Numbered from the stretch's first letter, positions 26,699 to 36,149 are shown. The stretch is 64,000 bases of DNA from Frateuria soli (GCF_021117385.1 NZ_CP088252.1:2812501-2876500), one strand, 5' to 3'. The notes: generated by a model from the sequence alone, not told the origin. Translations and numbers: made by a program.

Positions 26699-27358
26699 AT
26701 GGCGATGAATTTCGAACAGGCACGGCAGAACATGGTCGAGAACCAGGTGCGACCCTGGGATGTGCTCGACGCGCGCGTGCTCGATGCGCTGGCGCAGGTG
26801 CGCCGCGAAGACTTCGTGGCGCCGCAGCACCGCCAGCTCGCCTTCGCCGACCTGTGCCTGCCGTTGGGTCATGGCCAGGTGATGATGAAGCCGGTGATCG
26901 AGGGTCGCGTTCTGCAGGCACTGGATCTGAAGCCGACCGACCGCGTGCTGGAGATCGGCACCGGTTCGGGTTTCCTCACCGCGTGCATGGCCACGCTCGC
27001 CGCGCACGTGACCAGCGTCGACGTGCATGGCGACTTCACCGCCGCCGCGCAGTCACGCCTGGCCGCGGCCGGCATCGCCAACGCCACGCTGGTGACCGCC
27101 GACGCGGTACAGGACTGGCAGTCGCAGGAGAAGTTCGATGCCATCGTGGTGACCGGCGCCGTGTGGCAGGTCCCGCAGCGTTTCCTGGGCTGGCTCAAGC
27201 CGGGCGGCCGCCTGCTGGCGATCCGCGGCGAGTCGCCGGTGCAGCAGGCCGTGCTGCTGACCCAGGCCGGCAACGGCGGCTTGCGCGAGGAGTATCTGTT
27301 CGAGACCGATCTGCCGTACCTGGCTCACGCCGAGCCACCCCGCCGTTTCGTCTTCTAA
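26699..27358 (+). CDS. pcm: Protein-L-isoaspartate O-methyltransferase family protein
   Basis: This protein should methylate isoaspartyl residues in aged proteins for repair, using S-adenosylmethionine. The 219-residue protein starts at ATG 26699 (MAMNFEQARQNMVENQVRPW). The SAM motif I VLEIGTGSGFLTACMA and the following VTSVDVHGDF are present. The usual Pcm SAGATISAPH motif region is weaker (PLGHGQVMMKPVIEGR), as in many Xanthomonadales members annotated only as Pcm-like, so the repair activity is not certain. It lies 30 bases before the TolC-like gene and is probably cotranscribed with it. Confidence 0.85.
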   Translation: MAMNFEQARQNMVENQVRPWDVLDARVLDALAQVRREDFVAPQHRQLAFADLCLPLGHGQVMMKPVIEGRVLQALDLKPTDRVLEIGTGSGFLTACMATLAAHVTSVDVHGDFTAAAQSRLAAAGIANATLVTADAVQDWQSQEKFDAIVVTGAVWQVPQRFLGWLKPGGRLLAIRGESPVQQAVLLTQAGNGGLREEYLFETDLPYLAHAEPPRRFVF

Positions 27359-27388
27359 ACTTCCAATCGATTGCATGAGGCAACCCCG

Positions 27389-28729
27389 ATGCGCTTGAAG
27401 CTGCTCACCCTCGCACTGGCCCTGTCGGCGACCTCGCTGCCCGGTCACGGCGAGGACCTGATGGACGCCTACCGCCAAGCGCGCGCCAACGACCCGGTGC
27501 TGTCGCAGGCCGAGGCACAGCGCCTTTCGGTCGGCGAGAACGTGACGCAGAGCCGCGCCCTGCTGCTGCCGCAGCTTTCGGGCCGCGCCACCTTCAGCCA
27601 GTCAAGCGGCGCCAATGCGCAGACCATCACGGACGGCGGGGCTCCACTCAACGCCGGCCACCTGCGCAGCCGCGACGAGTCGCTGGAGCTGAGCCAGACC
27701 ATCCTCGACCTCAGCAAGATCGCCAACCTGCACGCGGCCGAGTCCCAGGCCGACTCGCAGAACGCGCAGTACAACTCCGCGCTGCAGGAACTGCTGGTGC
27801 GCGTCACCGCCGCCTACTTCGGCGTGCTGACCAGCCAGGACGAGCTGGCCTACGCCAAGGCCAACGAGGATGCGTTCCGGCAGTCCTACGAGCAGGCCGA
27901 GCAGCGCTTCAACGTGGGCCTGTCGGCGGTCACCGACGTGTACCAGGCCAAGTCGTACTACGAGCTGGCCAAGGCGCAGACGGTCGCCGCCAACAACGCC
28001 CTGAACGACGCGCGCGAAGCGCTCGCCCAGATCACCGGCAAGCCGGTCGGCGACCTCAAGCAGCTGCGCGACGACCTGCCGATGGTACCGCCCAACCCGG
28101 CCGATCCGAATGCCTGGGTGCAACAGGCGCAGAAGAACAACCCGAACGTGATCGCCCAGCAGTACAACGTCGAAGCAGCCTCGCATGCGGTCAATTCGGC
28201 CCGCGCCGGCCACCTGCCGACGATCAATGCCTCGGTCAGCCGCGGCACCTCGGCCAACTGGCTGGAAAACATGGGCGGCGCATTCGCCGACCGGAACGGC
28301 CGCTACGGCACCACGGTGGGCATCACCCTCAACGTGCCGATCTTTTCCGGCTTCGCCACGCAATCGCGCGTGCGCCAGTCGATCTACCAGCGCGACGCGG
28401 CCGAGGACTCGCTGGAGGCCCAGCGTCGCCAGGTCACCCGCGACACGCTCAACTTCTATCGTTCGGTGATCGCCGGCATCAGCCAGGTGGAGGCGAACAA
28501 GGCTTCGGTCGAATCCGGCCAGAAGGCGCTGGAGGCCACCCGCGCCGGTTTCGATGTCGGCACGCAGACCATGCTCAACGTGCTCAACGCGATCCAGACG
28601 TTGACCCAGGCCGAGAGCAGCTACTCGCAGTCGCGCCATGCGCTGATCCTGGACCAGCTGCAGCTCAAGCAGGCCGCCGGCACCATCGACGTGAAGGACA
28701 TCGAGGCGGTCAACTCGCTGCTCCAGTGA
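27389..28729 (+). CDS. tolC: TolC-family outer-membrane channel protein
   Basis: The 446-residue protein has a signal peptide (about residues 1-21, GHG-ED) and two OEP repeats (PF02321). TolC forms a trimeric tunnel that connects type I secretion and efflux pumps to the outside. The first repeat begins EDLMDAYRQARANDPVLSQA, the second carries the NVPIFSGFATQSRVRQS strand motif near residues 310-330. The C-terminus (IDVKDIEAVNSLL) is short, like E. coli-type TolC of this lineage. The ATG at 27389 gives the expected signal. A stem-loop follows the stop. waaA is convergent to it. Confidence 0.93.
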   Translation: MRLKLLTLALALSATSLPGHGEDLMDAYRQARANDPVLSQAEAQRLSVGENVTQSRALLLPQLSGRATFSQSSGANAQTITDGGAPLNAGHLRSRDESLELSQTILDLSKIANLHAAESQADSQNAQYNSALQELLVRVTAAYFGVLTSQDELAYAKANEDAFRQSYEQAEQRFNVGLSAVTDVYQAKSYYELAKAQTVAANNALNDAREALAQITGKPVGDLKQLRDDLPMVPPNPADPNAWVQQAQKNNPNVIAQQYNVEAASHAVNSARAGHLPTINASVSRGTSANWLENMGGAFADRNGRYGTTVGITLNVPIFSGFATQSRVRQSIYQRDAAEDSLEAQRRQVTRDTLNFYRSVIAGISQVEANKASVESGQKALEATRAGFDVGTQTMLNVLNAIQTLTQAESSYSQSRHALILDQLQLKQAAGTIDVKDIEAVNSLLQ

Positions 28730-28738
28730 CGCTTCGAC

Positions 28739-28769
28739 CATCCCTCCCCGGCCGCGCCGGGGAGGGATG
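28739..28769. terminator. Stem-loop between convergent tolC and waaA
   Basis: CATCCCTCCCCGG and CCGGGGAGGGATG form a perfect 13-base stem around CCGCG. There is no T-run. Its place between two convergent stop codons suggests a bidirectional terminator. Confidence 0.7.
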
Positions 28770-28783
28770 CGGGCGGTAACGCC

Positions 28784-30046
28784 CTATTCCTCCAGCACGC
28801 GGTCGATCAGCTCCATCACCCGCGCCACCGCGCCGCGCTCGCTGTCGAACACGCGCCGCGCCTGGCGTCCCATCCGCTCGCGCTCGCGTTCGTCGCGCAG
28901 CAGGTCGAGCACCTCGTGGCCGAGCTGGTCCACCTGCGCGACACGACGGGCGCCGCCCTCGCGGATCAGCGTGAGGGTGATCTCCTCGAAATTGAACGTG
29001 TGCGGGCCGACCAGCACCGGCCGCGCCAGCGCCGCCGGTTCCAGCACGTTGTGCCCACCGATCGGCACCAGGCTGCCACCGACGAGGGCCAGGTCGGACG
29101 CCGCGTAGAACGGCATCAGTTCGCCCATCGCATCGATCACGAACACCTGGTGCGCGCCGGGCACGCGTTCGACGCTGCGCGTGGCGACGGTGAAGCCCAG
29201 GCTGCGGGCCGAATGCTCGACCAGCCTGAAGCGCTCGGGGTGGCGCGGCGCGATCAGCAGCAAGGCGTCGGGCAACCGGCGCAGCACGTCCAGGTGCGCC
29301 TCCAGCACCGCCAGTTCCTCGCCCTCGTGCGTGCTCGCGGCGATCCACACCGGGCGACGCGGCCCCCATTGCGCGCGCAGCGCGGCACCCTTGTCCACCG
29401 CGCCGTCGGGTACGGGCATGTCGAACTTCAGGTTTCCGCTGACCACCAGTTGCGCGGGGTCGGCGCCCAGCAGCCGGTAGCGCGCGGCGTCGGTGCGCGA
29501 CTGCGCGGCAATCCGCCGGACCGTGCGCAACGCCGAGCGCACCAGCGAACGCAATGGCCGGTAACCGCGCAACGAGCGCTCGGACAATCGCGCGTTGACG
29601 ATCATCAGCGGGATGCCGCGACGCCGACAGGCGAAATAGAGGTTCGGCCAGATCTCCGTTTCCACGATCAGCGCCAGTCGCGGACGCACGCGCTTCAGGA
29701 AGCGATGCACCGCGAAGGGCAGGTCGTAGGGCAGGTAGACGTGGAAGACGCTGTCGCCGAACAGCTGGTGCACGCGCGCCGAGCCGGTCGGCGTCACCGT
29801 GGTGACCACCAGCGGCGCGTTGGGGTAATCGCGCCTGAGCGCCTTGATCAGCGGCTCGGCCGCGTTGACCTCGCCCACCGACACCGCATGCACCCACAGG
29901 CTGCCGCTGAACCGGGGCTTCTGGAACAGGCCGAAGCGCTCCGGCCAGCGCCGGTGGTAGTTGCCGTAACGCGCGCCACGGATCCACAGACGCAGCACGA
30001 TCAGCGGCGTCGCCAGGTACATCACGAAGGTGTAGAGGTAGCGCAA
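28784..30046 (-). CDS. waaA: 3-deoxy-D-manno-octulosonic acid (Kdo) transferase
   Basis: WaaA (KdtA) adds Kdo from CMP-Kdo to lipid IVA at the inner membrane, a step required before late acylation. The 420-residue length is normal. The start appears to be a TTG at 30046, giving MRYLYTFVMYLATPLIVLRL, the conserved membrane-anchor N-terminus; the first ATG (30022) would remove part of it. Family motifs include LWVHAVSVGEVNAAEPLI, the VETEIWPN region and GGSLVPIGGHNVLEPAAL. The gene is divergent from the lpxL-like gene with a 90-base gap, and convergent with tolC. Confidence 0.95.
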   Translation of the reverse strand: MRYLYTFVMYLATPLIVLRLWIRGARYGNYHRRWPERFGLFQKPRFSGSLWVHAVSVGEVNAAEPLIKALRRDYPNAPLVVTTVTPTGSARVHQLFGDSVFHVYLPYDLPFAVHRFLKRVRPRLALIVETEIWPNLYFACRRRGIPLMIVNARLSERSLRGYRPLRSLVRSALRTVRRIAAQSRTDAARYRLLGADPAQLVVSGNLKFDMPVPDGAVDKGAALRAQWGPRRPVWIAASTHEGEELAVLEAHLDVLRRLPDALLLIAPRHPERFRLVEHSARSLGFTVATRSVERVPGAHQVFVIDAMGELMPFYAASDLALVGGSLVPIGGHNVLEPAALARPVLVGPHTFNFEEITLTLIREGGARRVAQVDQLGHEVLDLLRDERERERMGRQARRVFDSERGAVARVMELIDRVLEE

Positions 30047-30136
30047 CGGAAGGCCAAACGGTCGGAGTGACGGGATTATAGGCGGTGCCTGCTCCCTCTC
30101 TCGGGGAAGAGGGCTTCAACGGCTACAATCCCCCGG

Positions 30137-31057
30137 ATGCCCGGCATGCCCCGCCCTTCCTTCGACCCTGCCCTGCTTGCGCCGCGCCACTGGCCCGCCT
30201 GGCTGGGCGTGGGCGCGATCTGGCTGATCGCCCGCCTGCCCTATCCGCTGCTGATCCGGGTGGGCCGCGCGTTCGGTGCCCTGATCCGCCACGTGCCCTC
30301 GCGTCGGCGGCGCATCGCCGAAACCAACATCGCGCTGTGCTTTCCCGAACTGGACGCGCGCCAGCAGGCCGCACTGGTCGACGCACACCTGACCGACATC
30401 GGCCTGATGCTGGTCGAGTTCGCGCTCGGCTGGATGGGTTCCGACCGCGCGATCGCGCGCATCCCTACCCACATCGAAGGCCTGGAACACCTGGAAGCGG
30501 CGCGCACGCAAGGCCAGGGCGTGCTGCTGGTGGGCGGGCACTTCTCGCACCTTGAACTGTGTGCGCGCCTGATCTCGCGACGCATCCCGATCGCGGGCAT
30601 GTACCGGCGCATGGATTCGGCCGTGTTCGAGTGGGCGGTGCTGCGCGCGCGCCTGCACTATGCCGCGGCCATGTTCGAGAAGGACGACATCCGCGGCACG
30701 GTGAGGTACCTGCGCGGCGGCGGCACCGTCTGGTACGCGCCCGACCAGGACATGCGCAGCAAGGACAGCGTGTTCGTGCCGTTCTTCGGCGTGCCCGCGG
30801 CGACCATCACCGCGACCCACCACCTGGCGCGGATGGGCCAGGCGCAGGTGATCCCGTTCTTCCACCAGCGACTGCCCGGGGGCGGCTACGCCATGCGGCT
30901 GGGCGCGCCGCTGCCGATGGGCGGCGACGCGGCCGCCGACACCACGCGGGTCAACGCCGCCATCGAGCAGATGGTGCGCACCGCGCCCGCGCAGTACCTG
31001 TGGGTGCACAAGCGCTTCAAGACCCGCCCACCGGGCGCGCCGCCGGTCTACCGCTGA
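30137..31057 (+). CDS. lpxL: Lysophospholipid (lipid A) acyltransferase, LpxL/HtrB family
   Basis: The 306-residue membrane-bound enzyme adds a secondary acyl chain to Kdo2-lipid IVA from acyl-ACP. The catalytic HX4E motif is H135 (GGHFSHLEL) to E140. The MYRRMDSAVFEWAVLRAR and YAPDQDMR motifs are typical. There is one N-terminal anchor helix at about residues 20-40. The start may be ATG 30137 or 30146; both give the same domain. Only one late acyltransferase is visible here, so the LpxL or LpxM position cannot be told. The convergent glycosyltransferase gene overlaps its 3' end by 10 bases. Confidence 0.92.
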   Translation: MPGMPRPSFDPALLAPRHWPAWLGVGAIWLIARLPYPLLIRVGRAFGALIRHVPSRRRRIAETNIALCFPELDARQQAALVDAHLTDIGLMLVEFALGWMGSDRAIARIPTHIEGLEHLEAARTQGQGVLLVGGHFSHLELCARLISRRIPIAGMYRRMDSAVFEWAVLRARLHYAAAMFEKDDIRGTVRYLRGGGTVWYAPDQDMRSKDSVFVPFFGVPAATITATHHLARMGQAQVIPFFHQRLPGGGYAMRLGAPLPMGGDAAADTTRVNAAIEQMVRTAPAQYLWVHKRFKTRPPGAPPVYR

Positions 31058-31827
31058 CGCGGGTGGCGCGCCGCGCCGGGTGCGCTGCGCATGCGCAGTT
31101 CATGCAGCTTGGCGTACTTGAGGAAGGCGTAGAAGGCGTGCACCCGCGCGGCGATGAAACCTGCCCAGCCGGCGCGCCAGTGCCCGCGCAGCAGGTAGTA
31201 ACGCAGGAACGCGATCGTCGGATAGGCGACCAGCCGCCAGCCCACCCATGCGCGTTGCCGGCGCGCATCGTCGTTCGCCTGCAAGGTGGAATATCGGTTG
31301 GCCTTGTCCACGCGGCCGGCGATGTCCGGTTCGCCGAAATGGTCCAGCACGACGTCGAGCTGGCCGACCGGCCCGTCCACCTCGACCCCCTCGTGCACGC
31401 TGTGTCCGCTCATGCGCGCCCGTTCGCGATCGAACAGCCGCACGTAATGGTTGCGTCGCGCGCGCGGCGATTGCCAGCGCCAGAACACCCATTCGCGCCG
31501 CCAGAGCTCGTAGCCGGCGCAGGCCGGCGATTGCAGCGCGCGCTGCAGGGTCGCGGCGGCGGCGGACGGCAGCACCTCGTCCGAATCCAGCAGCAGCACC
31601 CAGCGATGCCGGGCCAGATCGATCGCGGCCTGCTTCTGCGCGCTGTAGCCGGCGAACGGCTGCACGTGCAATCGCGCACCGTGGCGGCAGGCGATTGCGA
31701 CCGTGTCGTCGGTCGAGCCCGAATCGAGCACCACGATGTCGTCTGCCCAGGCGACCGAACCCAGGCAGGCGTCCAGCGTGGCAGCGCTGTTGTAGGTCGT
31801 CACCACGGCCGACAGCGGCTCACGCAT
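31048..31827 (-). CDS. Family 2 glycosyltransferase (LPS core type)
   Basis: The 259-residue protein has the GT-A fold: AVVTTYNSAATLDACLGSV at the N-terminus, the acidic DSGSTDDT, and LLLDSDEVL with the metal-binding DxD. The region RYYLLRGHWRAGWAGFIAARV near the C-terminus may touch the membrane. It resembles WaaE/KdtX-type beta-glucosyltransferases of LPS core synthesis. It overlaps the downstream (upstream on this strand) O-antigen ligase-like gene by 8 bases. Sugar and acceptor are not decidable. Confidence 0.85.
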   Translation of the reverse strand: MREPLSAVVTTYNSAATLDACLGSVAWADDIVVLDSGSTDDTVAIACRHGARLHVQPFAGYSAQKQAAIDLARHRWVLLLDSDEVLPSAAAATLQRALQSPACAGYELWRREWVFWRWQSPRARRNHYVRLFDRERARMSGHSVHEGVEVDGPVGQLDVVLDHFGEPDIAGRVDKANRYSTLQANDDARRQRAWVGWRLVAYPTIAFLRYYLLRGHWRAGWAGFIAARVHAFYAFLKYAKLHELRMRSAPGAARHPRQR

Positions 31828-33076
31828 TGCGTTCCTCCACCACGTAGAGCGCCGCGCACCACAGCCCCAGCAGCCAGGCGAACAGCAGCCCCCACCAGGC
31901 CGAGTAGAACGCCAGATGGGTGTTGAGCGGGAACAGCATCACCGCCAGCGCCACCGAAGCGGGAAAGGCGCGAACCCGCGCCGCCGGTGCCTGCCGACGC
32001 CATGCGCGCAGCCCGATCGCGGCGGCGGCCAGCCATAACGCCAGGCCGACCGCGCCGGTCTCGCTCAGCACTTCCAGCACCAGCTGATGCGCGTGGCAGG
32101 CACCCTCGCCCACGCCACAGGCCTCCGCGACCAGGAAGTGGTCGTCGGCCGGCGCGTAGTCGGGATAGGCGTAGCGGAAACCGCGCACGCCCACGCCGTT
32201 CCAGGGATGGTCGGCCGCCATCCGTACGCTGGCACGCCAGATCGCAGGCCGGCCGGTGAGTGCCTCGTCCAGCCCCTGCGGCTCGTCCGCGAACACGGCC
32301 AGGGTACGCTCCATGCGCTCATGGAAGCGGCCGGAGGCGTGCCAGGCCAGGGTACCCGCCAATGCCGCCAGCAGCGCGCCGGCGCCGCACCAGAGAAGGA
32401 ATCGGCGCGCCGAAGCGGCCTCGCGCCAGGCGAAGGCCAGCGCGACCAGTGCATAGGTGAGCCAGCCGGCCCGCGAGCCGGCCAGCAGCACCGGACCCAA
32501 CAACAGCACGAACGCCAGCACCAGCCCCATGCGCCCCCAGCGCTCGCGCGCCGCCCACAGCGCGAACGGTGCGAGCACGGCCAGGGTGGGCCCGAGCTTG
32601 AGATTGTCCGCGCCGAAGATGCCCGAAATGCGCTCGGCCTCGGCGTGGCCGCCCAGGCTCACGCCGGTGAGCGCCTGCAGCCAGGCGTCGGCCACCCAGA
32701 GGGCGTTGACGGCGGCAACGGCGAAGTACAGCGTGCGCAGGCGATCGCCACGGCGGATCGCAAAGCAGGCATACAGTCCCAGCGGCACATAACGCAGCAG
32801 GCCGGCGGTGGTGCCCCAGCTCTTCCCCGGCGCTACCGCGTCGAACGAGGAGAACAACGCGGCGCCCACGTAGCAGGCCAGCAGCACCAGCAGCAGGCGT
32901 GCGCCGGCATGCTCCTCGAGCGCCCGTGGGTGGCGTACGAACAGCAGGATGGTGCCGATCAGGCACAGCAACGTTCCCAGTTCCGAACTGCGCCCTGCCG
33001 GCAGCAGCGCGATCACCAGCCAGAACGGCAGCAGCGGCGAGCGCAGGGCGGCAGCAAGGGAACGGGCGAGAGGCAT
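31820..33076 (-). CDS. waaL: O-antigen ligase-like multi-pass membrane protein (WaaL/Wzy_C)
   Basis: This 418-residue protein has about 11 transmembrane segments and the Wzy_C domain (PF04932). A periplasmic loop around residues 240-320 carries HPWNGVGVRGFRYAYPDYAP and the following HAHQLVLEVLSETG, with the His typical of ligases. WaaL joins the finished O-antigen to the lipid A core on the periplasmic side; Wzy polymerases share the fold. Position in an LPS core cluster favours ligase. The ATG at 33076 is the only good start. It overlaps the GT2 gene by 8 bases, so they are co-expressed. Confidence 0.82.
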   Translation of the reverse strand: MPLARSLAAALRSPLLPFWLVIALLPAGRSSELGTLLCLIGTILLFVRHPRALEEHAGARLLLVLLACYVGAALFSSFDAVAPGKSWGTTAGLLRYVPLGLYACFAIRRGDRLRTLYFAVAAVNALWVADAWLQALTGVSLGGHAEAERISGIFGADNLKLGPTLAVLAPFALWAARERWGRMGLVLAFVLLLGPVLLAGSRAGWLTYALVALAFAWREAASARRFLLWCGAGALLAALAGTLAWHASGRFHERMERTLAVFADEPQGLDEALTGRPAIWRASVRMAADHPWNGVGVRGFRYAYPDYAPADDHFLVAEACGVGEGACHAHQLVLEVLSETGAVGLALWLAAAAIGLRAWRRQAPAARVRAFPASVALAVMLFPLNTHLAFYSAWWGLLFAWLLGLWCAALYVVEERNA

Positions 33077-33174
33077 CGGGGGATTGTAGAGGACGCCGGC
33101 GGCCGGGCCCCGCGTGGTAGTCAGCGCCGCAACGGGCCAGGGCTCGGGTCAGTGCCCCGCAGCGCCGGTGCGGT

Positions 33175-34299
33175 TCAGCCTGCCACTTCGCCGTACAGCG
33201 CCAGCACCGCCTGCTGCATGTCCGACAGCCGGTAGCTCTGCAGCATGGGAATCGGCGGCGCCACGCGCAGCAGTTCGGCGGCACGCTCGACCAGCTTGCG
33301 GCGGTCGCCCACCGGCACGCGTCCGGCCGGATACAGCTCGGCCAGCAGCTCGCCGACGCCGCCGTGGGCGTAGCCGAGCACCGGACGGCACAGCGAGAGC
33401 GCCTCGACCACCGTGCGGCCGAACGACTCGGGCCGGGTCGACAACTGCAGGATCAGCGCCGACACCGCATAGATGTCGCGCACGTCGTTGCGCGGCGGGG
33501 CCAGCACCACCTGGGCCTCGATGCCGCGCTCGTGGATCAGTTGCCGCAGCTCCTGGACATAGGCCTCCCGACCCGGCTCGATCACGCCCAGCAGCAGCAG
33601 GCGCGCCTCGATGCCGCGGCGCTTGAGCTCGGCGATCAGCTCGATCGCCTCGTGGTGGCCCTTCAGGCGCGTGCCGCGCCCCGGCAGGGTCAGCAACGGC
33701 GCGCCGGCCAGTTGCGGGAACTCGGCGAAAAACGCCTTCTGCCAGGCGTCATCCGGGCGATGACCGTACGGGAACGCCTCCGGATCGATGCCGCGCGGGA
33801 TCACCTTCACCTTCGCCGGGTCCAGCCACGGGTAATGGCTGAGTACGTAGTCGCGCATGGTCTGCGAGACGGCGATCACGCGCTCGCCACGCAGCAGGAT
33901 CGAGCTGTAGCGACCGGGTGAATTGAGTCCGTGCACGGTGGTGACGAAATGCGGACGCGGGTTCAGCCCGCGCAAGGCCCACCAGCCCAGCCACGCCGGC
34001 AGGCGCGAGCGGGCATGCACGATGTCCGGCTTGAGCTCGCGCAACCGCCGGCGCACCGCGGCCAGGCGCAACAGCGTGCGCGGCGACTTGCTGCCGATGT
34101 CCAGCGTGACGTGCTCGCTGCCCTCGGCCTCCAGCTGTGCCACCAGGCGCCCACCGGCGGAGATCACGATCGAGCGGTGCCCCGCCGCCACCAGCGCCCG
34201 CGCCACCTCCAGCGTCGAACGCTCCGCCCCGCCCGCATGCAGCGCCGGGATCAGCTGGACGACAACCAGGCGCCGGGTGGGAGTGACGACGGCAGACAT
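33175..34299 (-). CDS. Family 4 glycosyltransferase (LPS core type)
   Basis: The protein has about 374 residues when started at ATG 34299 (MSAVVTPTRRLVVVQLIPAL); ATGs at 34323 and 34335 add 8 to 12 residues and neither has a good ribosome site. GT-B features are present: a Gly loop (ALHAGGAERSTLEVARALVA) and a C-terminal E-x7-E-like region near TRPESFGRTVVEALSLCRPV, typical of the RfaB/WaaG group. It lies 98 bases upstream of the O-antigen ligase gene in the same direction. Likely job is transfer of a hexose in the inner or outer core; the sugar is unknown. Confidence 0.82.
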   Translation of the reverse strand: MSAVVTPTRRLVVVQLIPALHAGGAERSTLEVARALVAAGHRSIVISAGGRLVAQLEAEGSEHVTLDIGSKSPRTLLRLAAVRRRLRELKPDIVHARSRLPAWLGWWALRGLNPRPHFVTTVHGLNSPGRYSSILLRGERVIAVSQTMRDYVLSHYPWLDPAKVKVIPRGIDPEAFPYGHRPDDAWQKAFFAEFPQLAGAPLLTLPGRGTRLKGHHEAIELIAELKRRGIEARLLLLGVIEPGREAYVQELRQLIHERGIEAQVVLAPPRNDVRDIYAVSALILQLSTRPESFGRTVVEALSLCRPVLGYAHGGVGELLAELYPAGRVPVGDRRKLVERAAELLRVAPPIPMLQSYRLSDMQQAVLALYGEVAG

Positions 34300-34386
34300 G
34301 AGGGGTTGTTGGGTGGCCTTCATCCACTGGGGCAAGCAGCGATCGTGCCGAACGCCCGGGTCCGGGGACCGGCAGGCGCGCCCGGA

Positions 34387-34593
34387 TCAGTCGCGCAGGA
34401 CGTAATGCGCGCCACAGTAAGGGCAGACCGTCTCCCCGCCGTCCTCGACGATCGGCAGGTAGATCTTCGGGTGCGAGTTCCACAGGGACATGGCCGGCGT
34501 TGGACAGGACAACGGCAGGTCGTTGCGCGTCACTTCGTAACGATTTTCGGCATTCGCCGGGATCGGCGCGGCCTCGGGCAGGGGGCGCGACAT
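34387..34593 (-). CDS. Small zinc-finger (zf-CHCC) protein
   Basis: The 68-residue protein (ATG 34593, MSRPLPEAAPIPANAENRYE) belongs to the zf-CHCC family (PF10276), bacterial relatives of the complex I subunit NDUFS6. Putative zinc ligands are C35 in LSCPTPAM, then H46 in SHPKIYLPI, and the pair in VCPYCGAH. Bacterial members are unstudied but often sit next to LPS or branched-chain amino acid genes. Longer frames to 34653 add a weak N-terminus. It lies about 88 bases upstream of the GT4 gene. Confidence 0.85.
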   Translation of the reverse strand: MSRPLPEAAPIPANAENRYEVTRNDLPLSCPTPAMSLWNSHPKIYLPIVEDGGETVCPYCGAHYVLRD

Positions 34594-34848
34594 GGCAGGC
34601 TCCAGAAAGGGGATTCCGAGCCGCACATGGTAGCAGGGGCCCCGCCCCTGCAACGCAGGGTGGCCGCCGGCCTCGGGCCTGCACTGGACTTCGGCCTGCC
34701 GTTGCCATCAACTGTGCGACGGCGTCGCCCGAAGGGGTGGGCGGCGCGCCGAAGGGGACGACCGTGGATGGGCCGGCAGCCTGGCTTGGGCCGCCGCCCG
34801 CACGACGGCCATCCGTCGCCGCATTCATACGTCGCAAGGGGAAAAACC

Positions 34849-36111
34849 ATGGATTTCGGAAAAACCATCGCGCGGGCCAAGGCCATCCTGGCCACGCCAA
34901 GGACCGAGTGGCCGGTCGCGGCCGCCGAGCCGGCCAGCGTGGGCGGCCTGTACACCACCTACATCGTCTGGATTGCCGCGTTGCCGGCGATTGCCGGCTT
35001 CATCAAGAGCAGCCTGATCGGCACCGGCTTCATGGGCGTGCACGTGCGCACGCCGATCGGCGCAGGCATCGGCGGCATGGTGCTGCAGTACGTGCTGTCG
35101 CTGGTGGTCGCCTACGTCATGGCGCTGGTGATCAATGCGCTGGCCGGCACTTTCAACGGCCAGAAGGACATGGTGCAGGCGCTCAAGACGGTCGCCTATG
35201 CCTGGACCGCCTCCTGGGTCGCCGGCATCGCGGTGATCATCCCGTGGATCGGCTGGCTGATCGCGATCGCCGGCGCGATCTACGGCATCTACCTGCTCTA
35301 CCTGGGCCTGCCTTTCACCATGAAGTGCCCGCCGGAGAAGGCCGGCGGCTACACCGCGCTGGCGGTGATCATCGCCATCGTGCTCAGCTGGATTGTCGGC
35401 CTCATCGTGGCCGGCGTGATCGGCACCGCCGCCTACACCGGTGCGGCCATGACCGGCACGCACCTGGGCAGCACCAGCGACAACGTCACCGTCGATCCCG
35501 ACAGCGCGCTCGGCAAGCTGGCCGCCATGGGCGAGCGCGCCGAACAGGCGAGCAAGGAACTGGAAGCGGCGCAGAAGTCCGGCGACAGCGCCGCGCAGCA
35601 GGCCGCGATGAACAAGATGATGGGCGCGGCGATGGGCAACGACGGCGACGTGCAGGCGCTGCCCACCGAGCAGGTCAAGGCTTTCCTGCCCGAGACGCTG
35701 CCCGGCTTCAAGCGCACCAGCAGCTCGGCCCAGCGCAGCAACGCCATGGGCATGCAGGTCACCGAGGCGCATGCCGAATATGGCGACGACAACGGCCGCA
35801 GGGTCACGCTGGAAGTGACCGACATGGGCACCGCCAAGGGCCTGATGGCGATGGCCGGCGCGATGGCGCCGGAAGAAGAGCGCAGCACCGATCACGGCTA
35901 CGAGAAGACCTACACGGCCGACGGCCGGCTGACCCACGAAGAGTGGGACCACGAGTCCAGGAGCGGCGAGTACAGCGTGGTGGTCGGCCAGCGTTTCACG
36001 GTCAAGGCGCAGGGCGACGGCGGCAGCATCGACGATCTCAAGCAGGCCGTGGCCAGCGTGGACCTGGACGGGCTCGAAGCGCTGCGCGAGGAAGGCGTCG
36101 CCAGGCACTGA
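34849..36111 (+). CDS. Yip1-family membrane protein with long soluble C-terminal region
   Basis: The 420-residue protein starts at ATG 34849, after CAAGGGGA. Residues about 1-210 form the Yip1 domain with five hydrophobic segments (TTYIVWIAALPAIAGF, GMVLQYVLSLVVAYVM and so on). Residues 215-420 are soluble: a coiled-coil-like Ala/Glu/Gln-rich stretch (about 225-265), then a domain of about 140 residues with no known match in my reading, rich in Asp and Glu. Yip1 proteins in eukaryotes act in membrane traffic; bacterial ones are uncharacterised. A strong terminator follows. The fused C-terminal part is unusual. Confidence 0.75.
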   Translation: MDFGKTIARAKAILATPRTEWPVAAAEPASVGGLYTTYIVWIAALPAIAGFIKSSLIGTGFMGVHVRTPIGAGIGGMVLQYVLSLVVAYVMALVINALAGTFNGQKDMVQALKTVAYAWTASWVAGIAVIIPWIGWLIAIAGAIYGIYLLYLGLPFTMKCPPEKAGGYTALAVIIAIVLSWIVGLIVAGVIGTAAYTGAAMTGTHLGSTSDNVTVDPDSALGKLAAMGERAEQASKELEAAQKSGDSAAQQAAMNKMMGAAMGNDGDVQALPTEQVKAFLPETLPGFKRTSSSAQRSNAMGMQVTEAHAEYGDDNGRRVTLEVTDMGTAKGLMAMAGAMAPEEERSTDHGYEKTYTADGRLTHEEWDHESRSGEYSVVVGQRFTVKAQGDGGSIDDLKQAVASVDLDGLEALREEGVARH

Positions 36112-36149
36112 CCCATCGCATCGGCGGCAGGCCCAGGCCCCGCAAGAAC

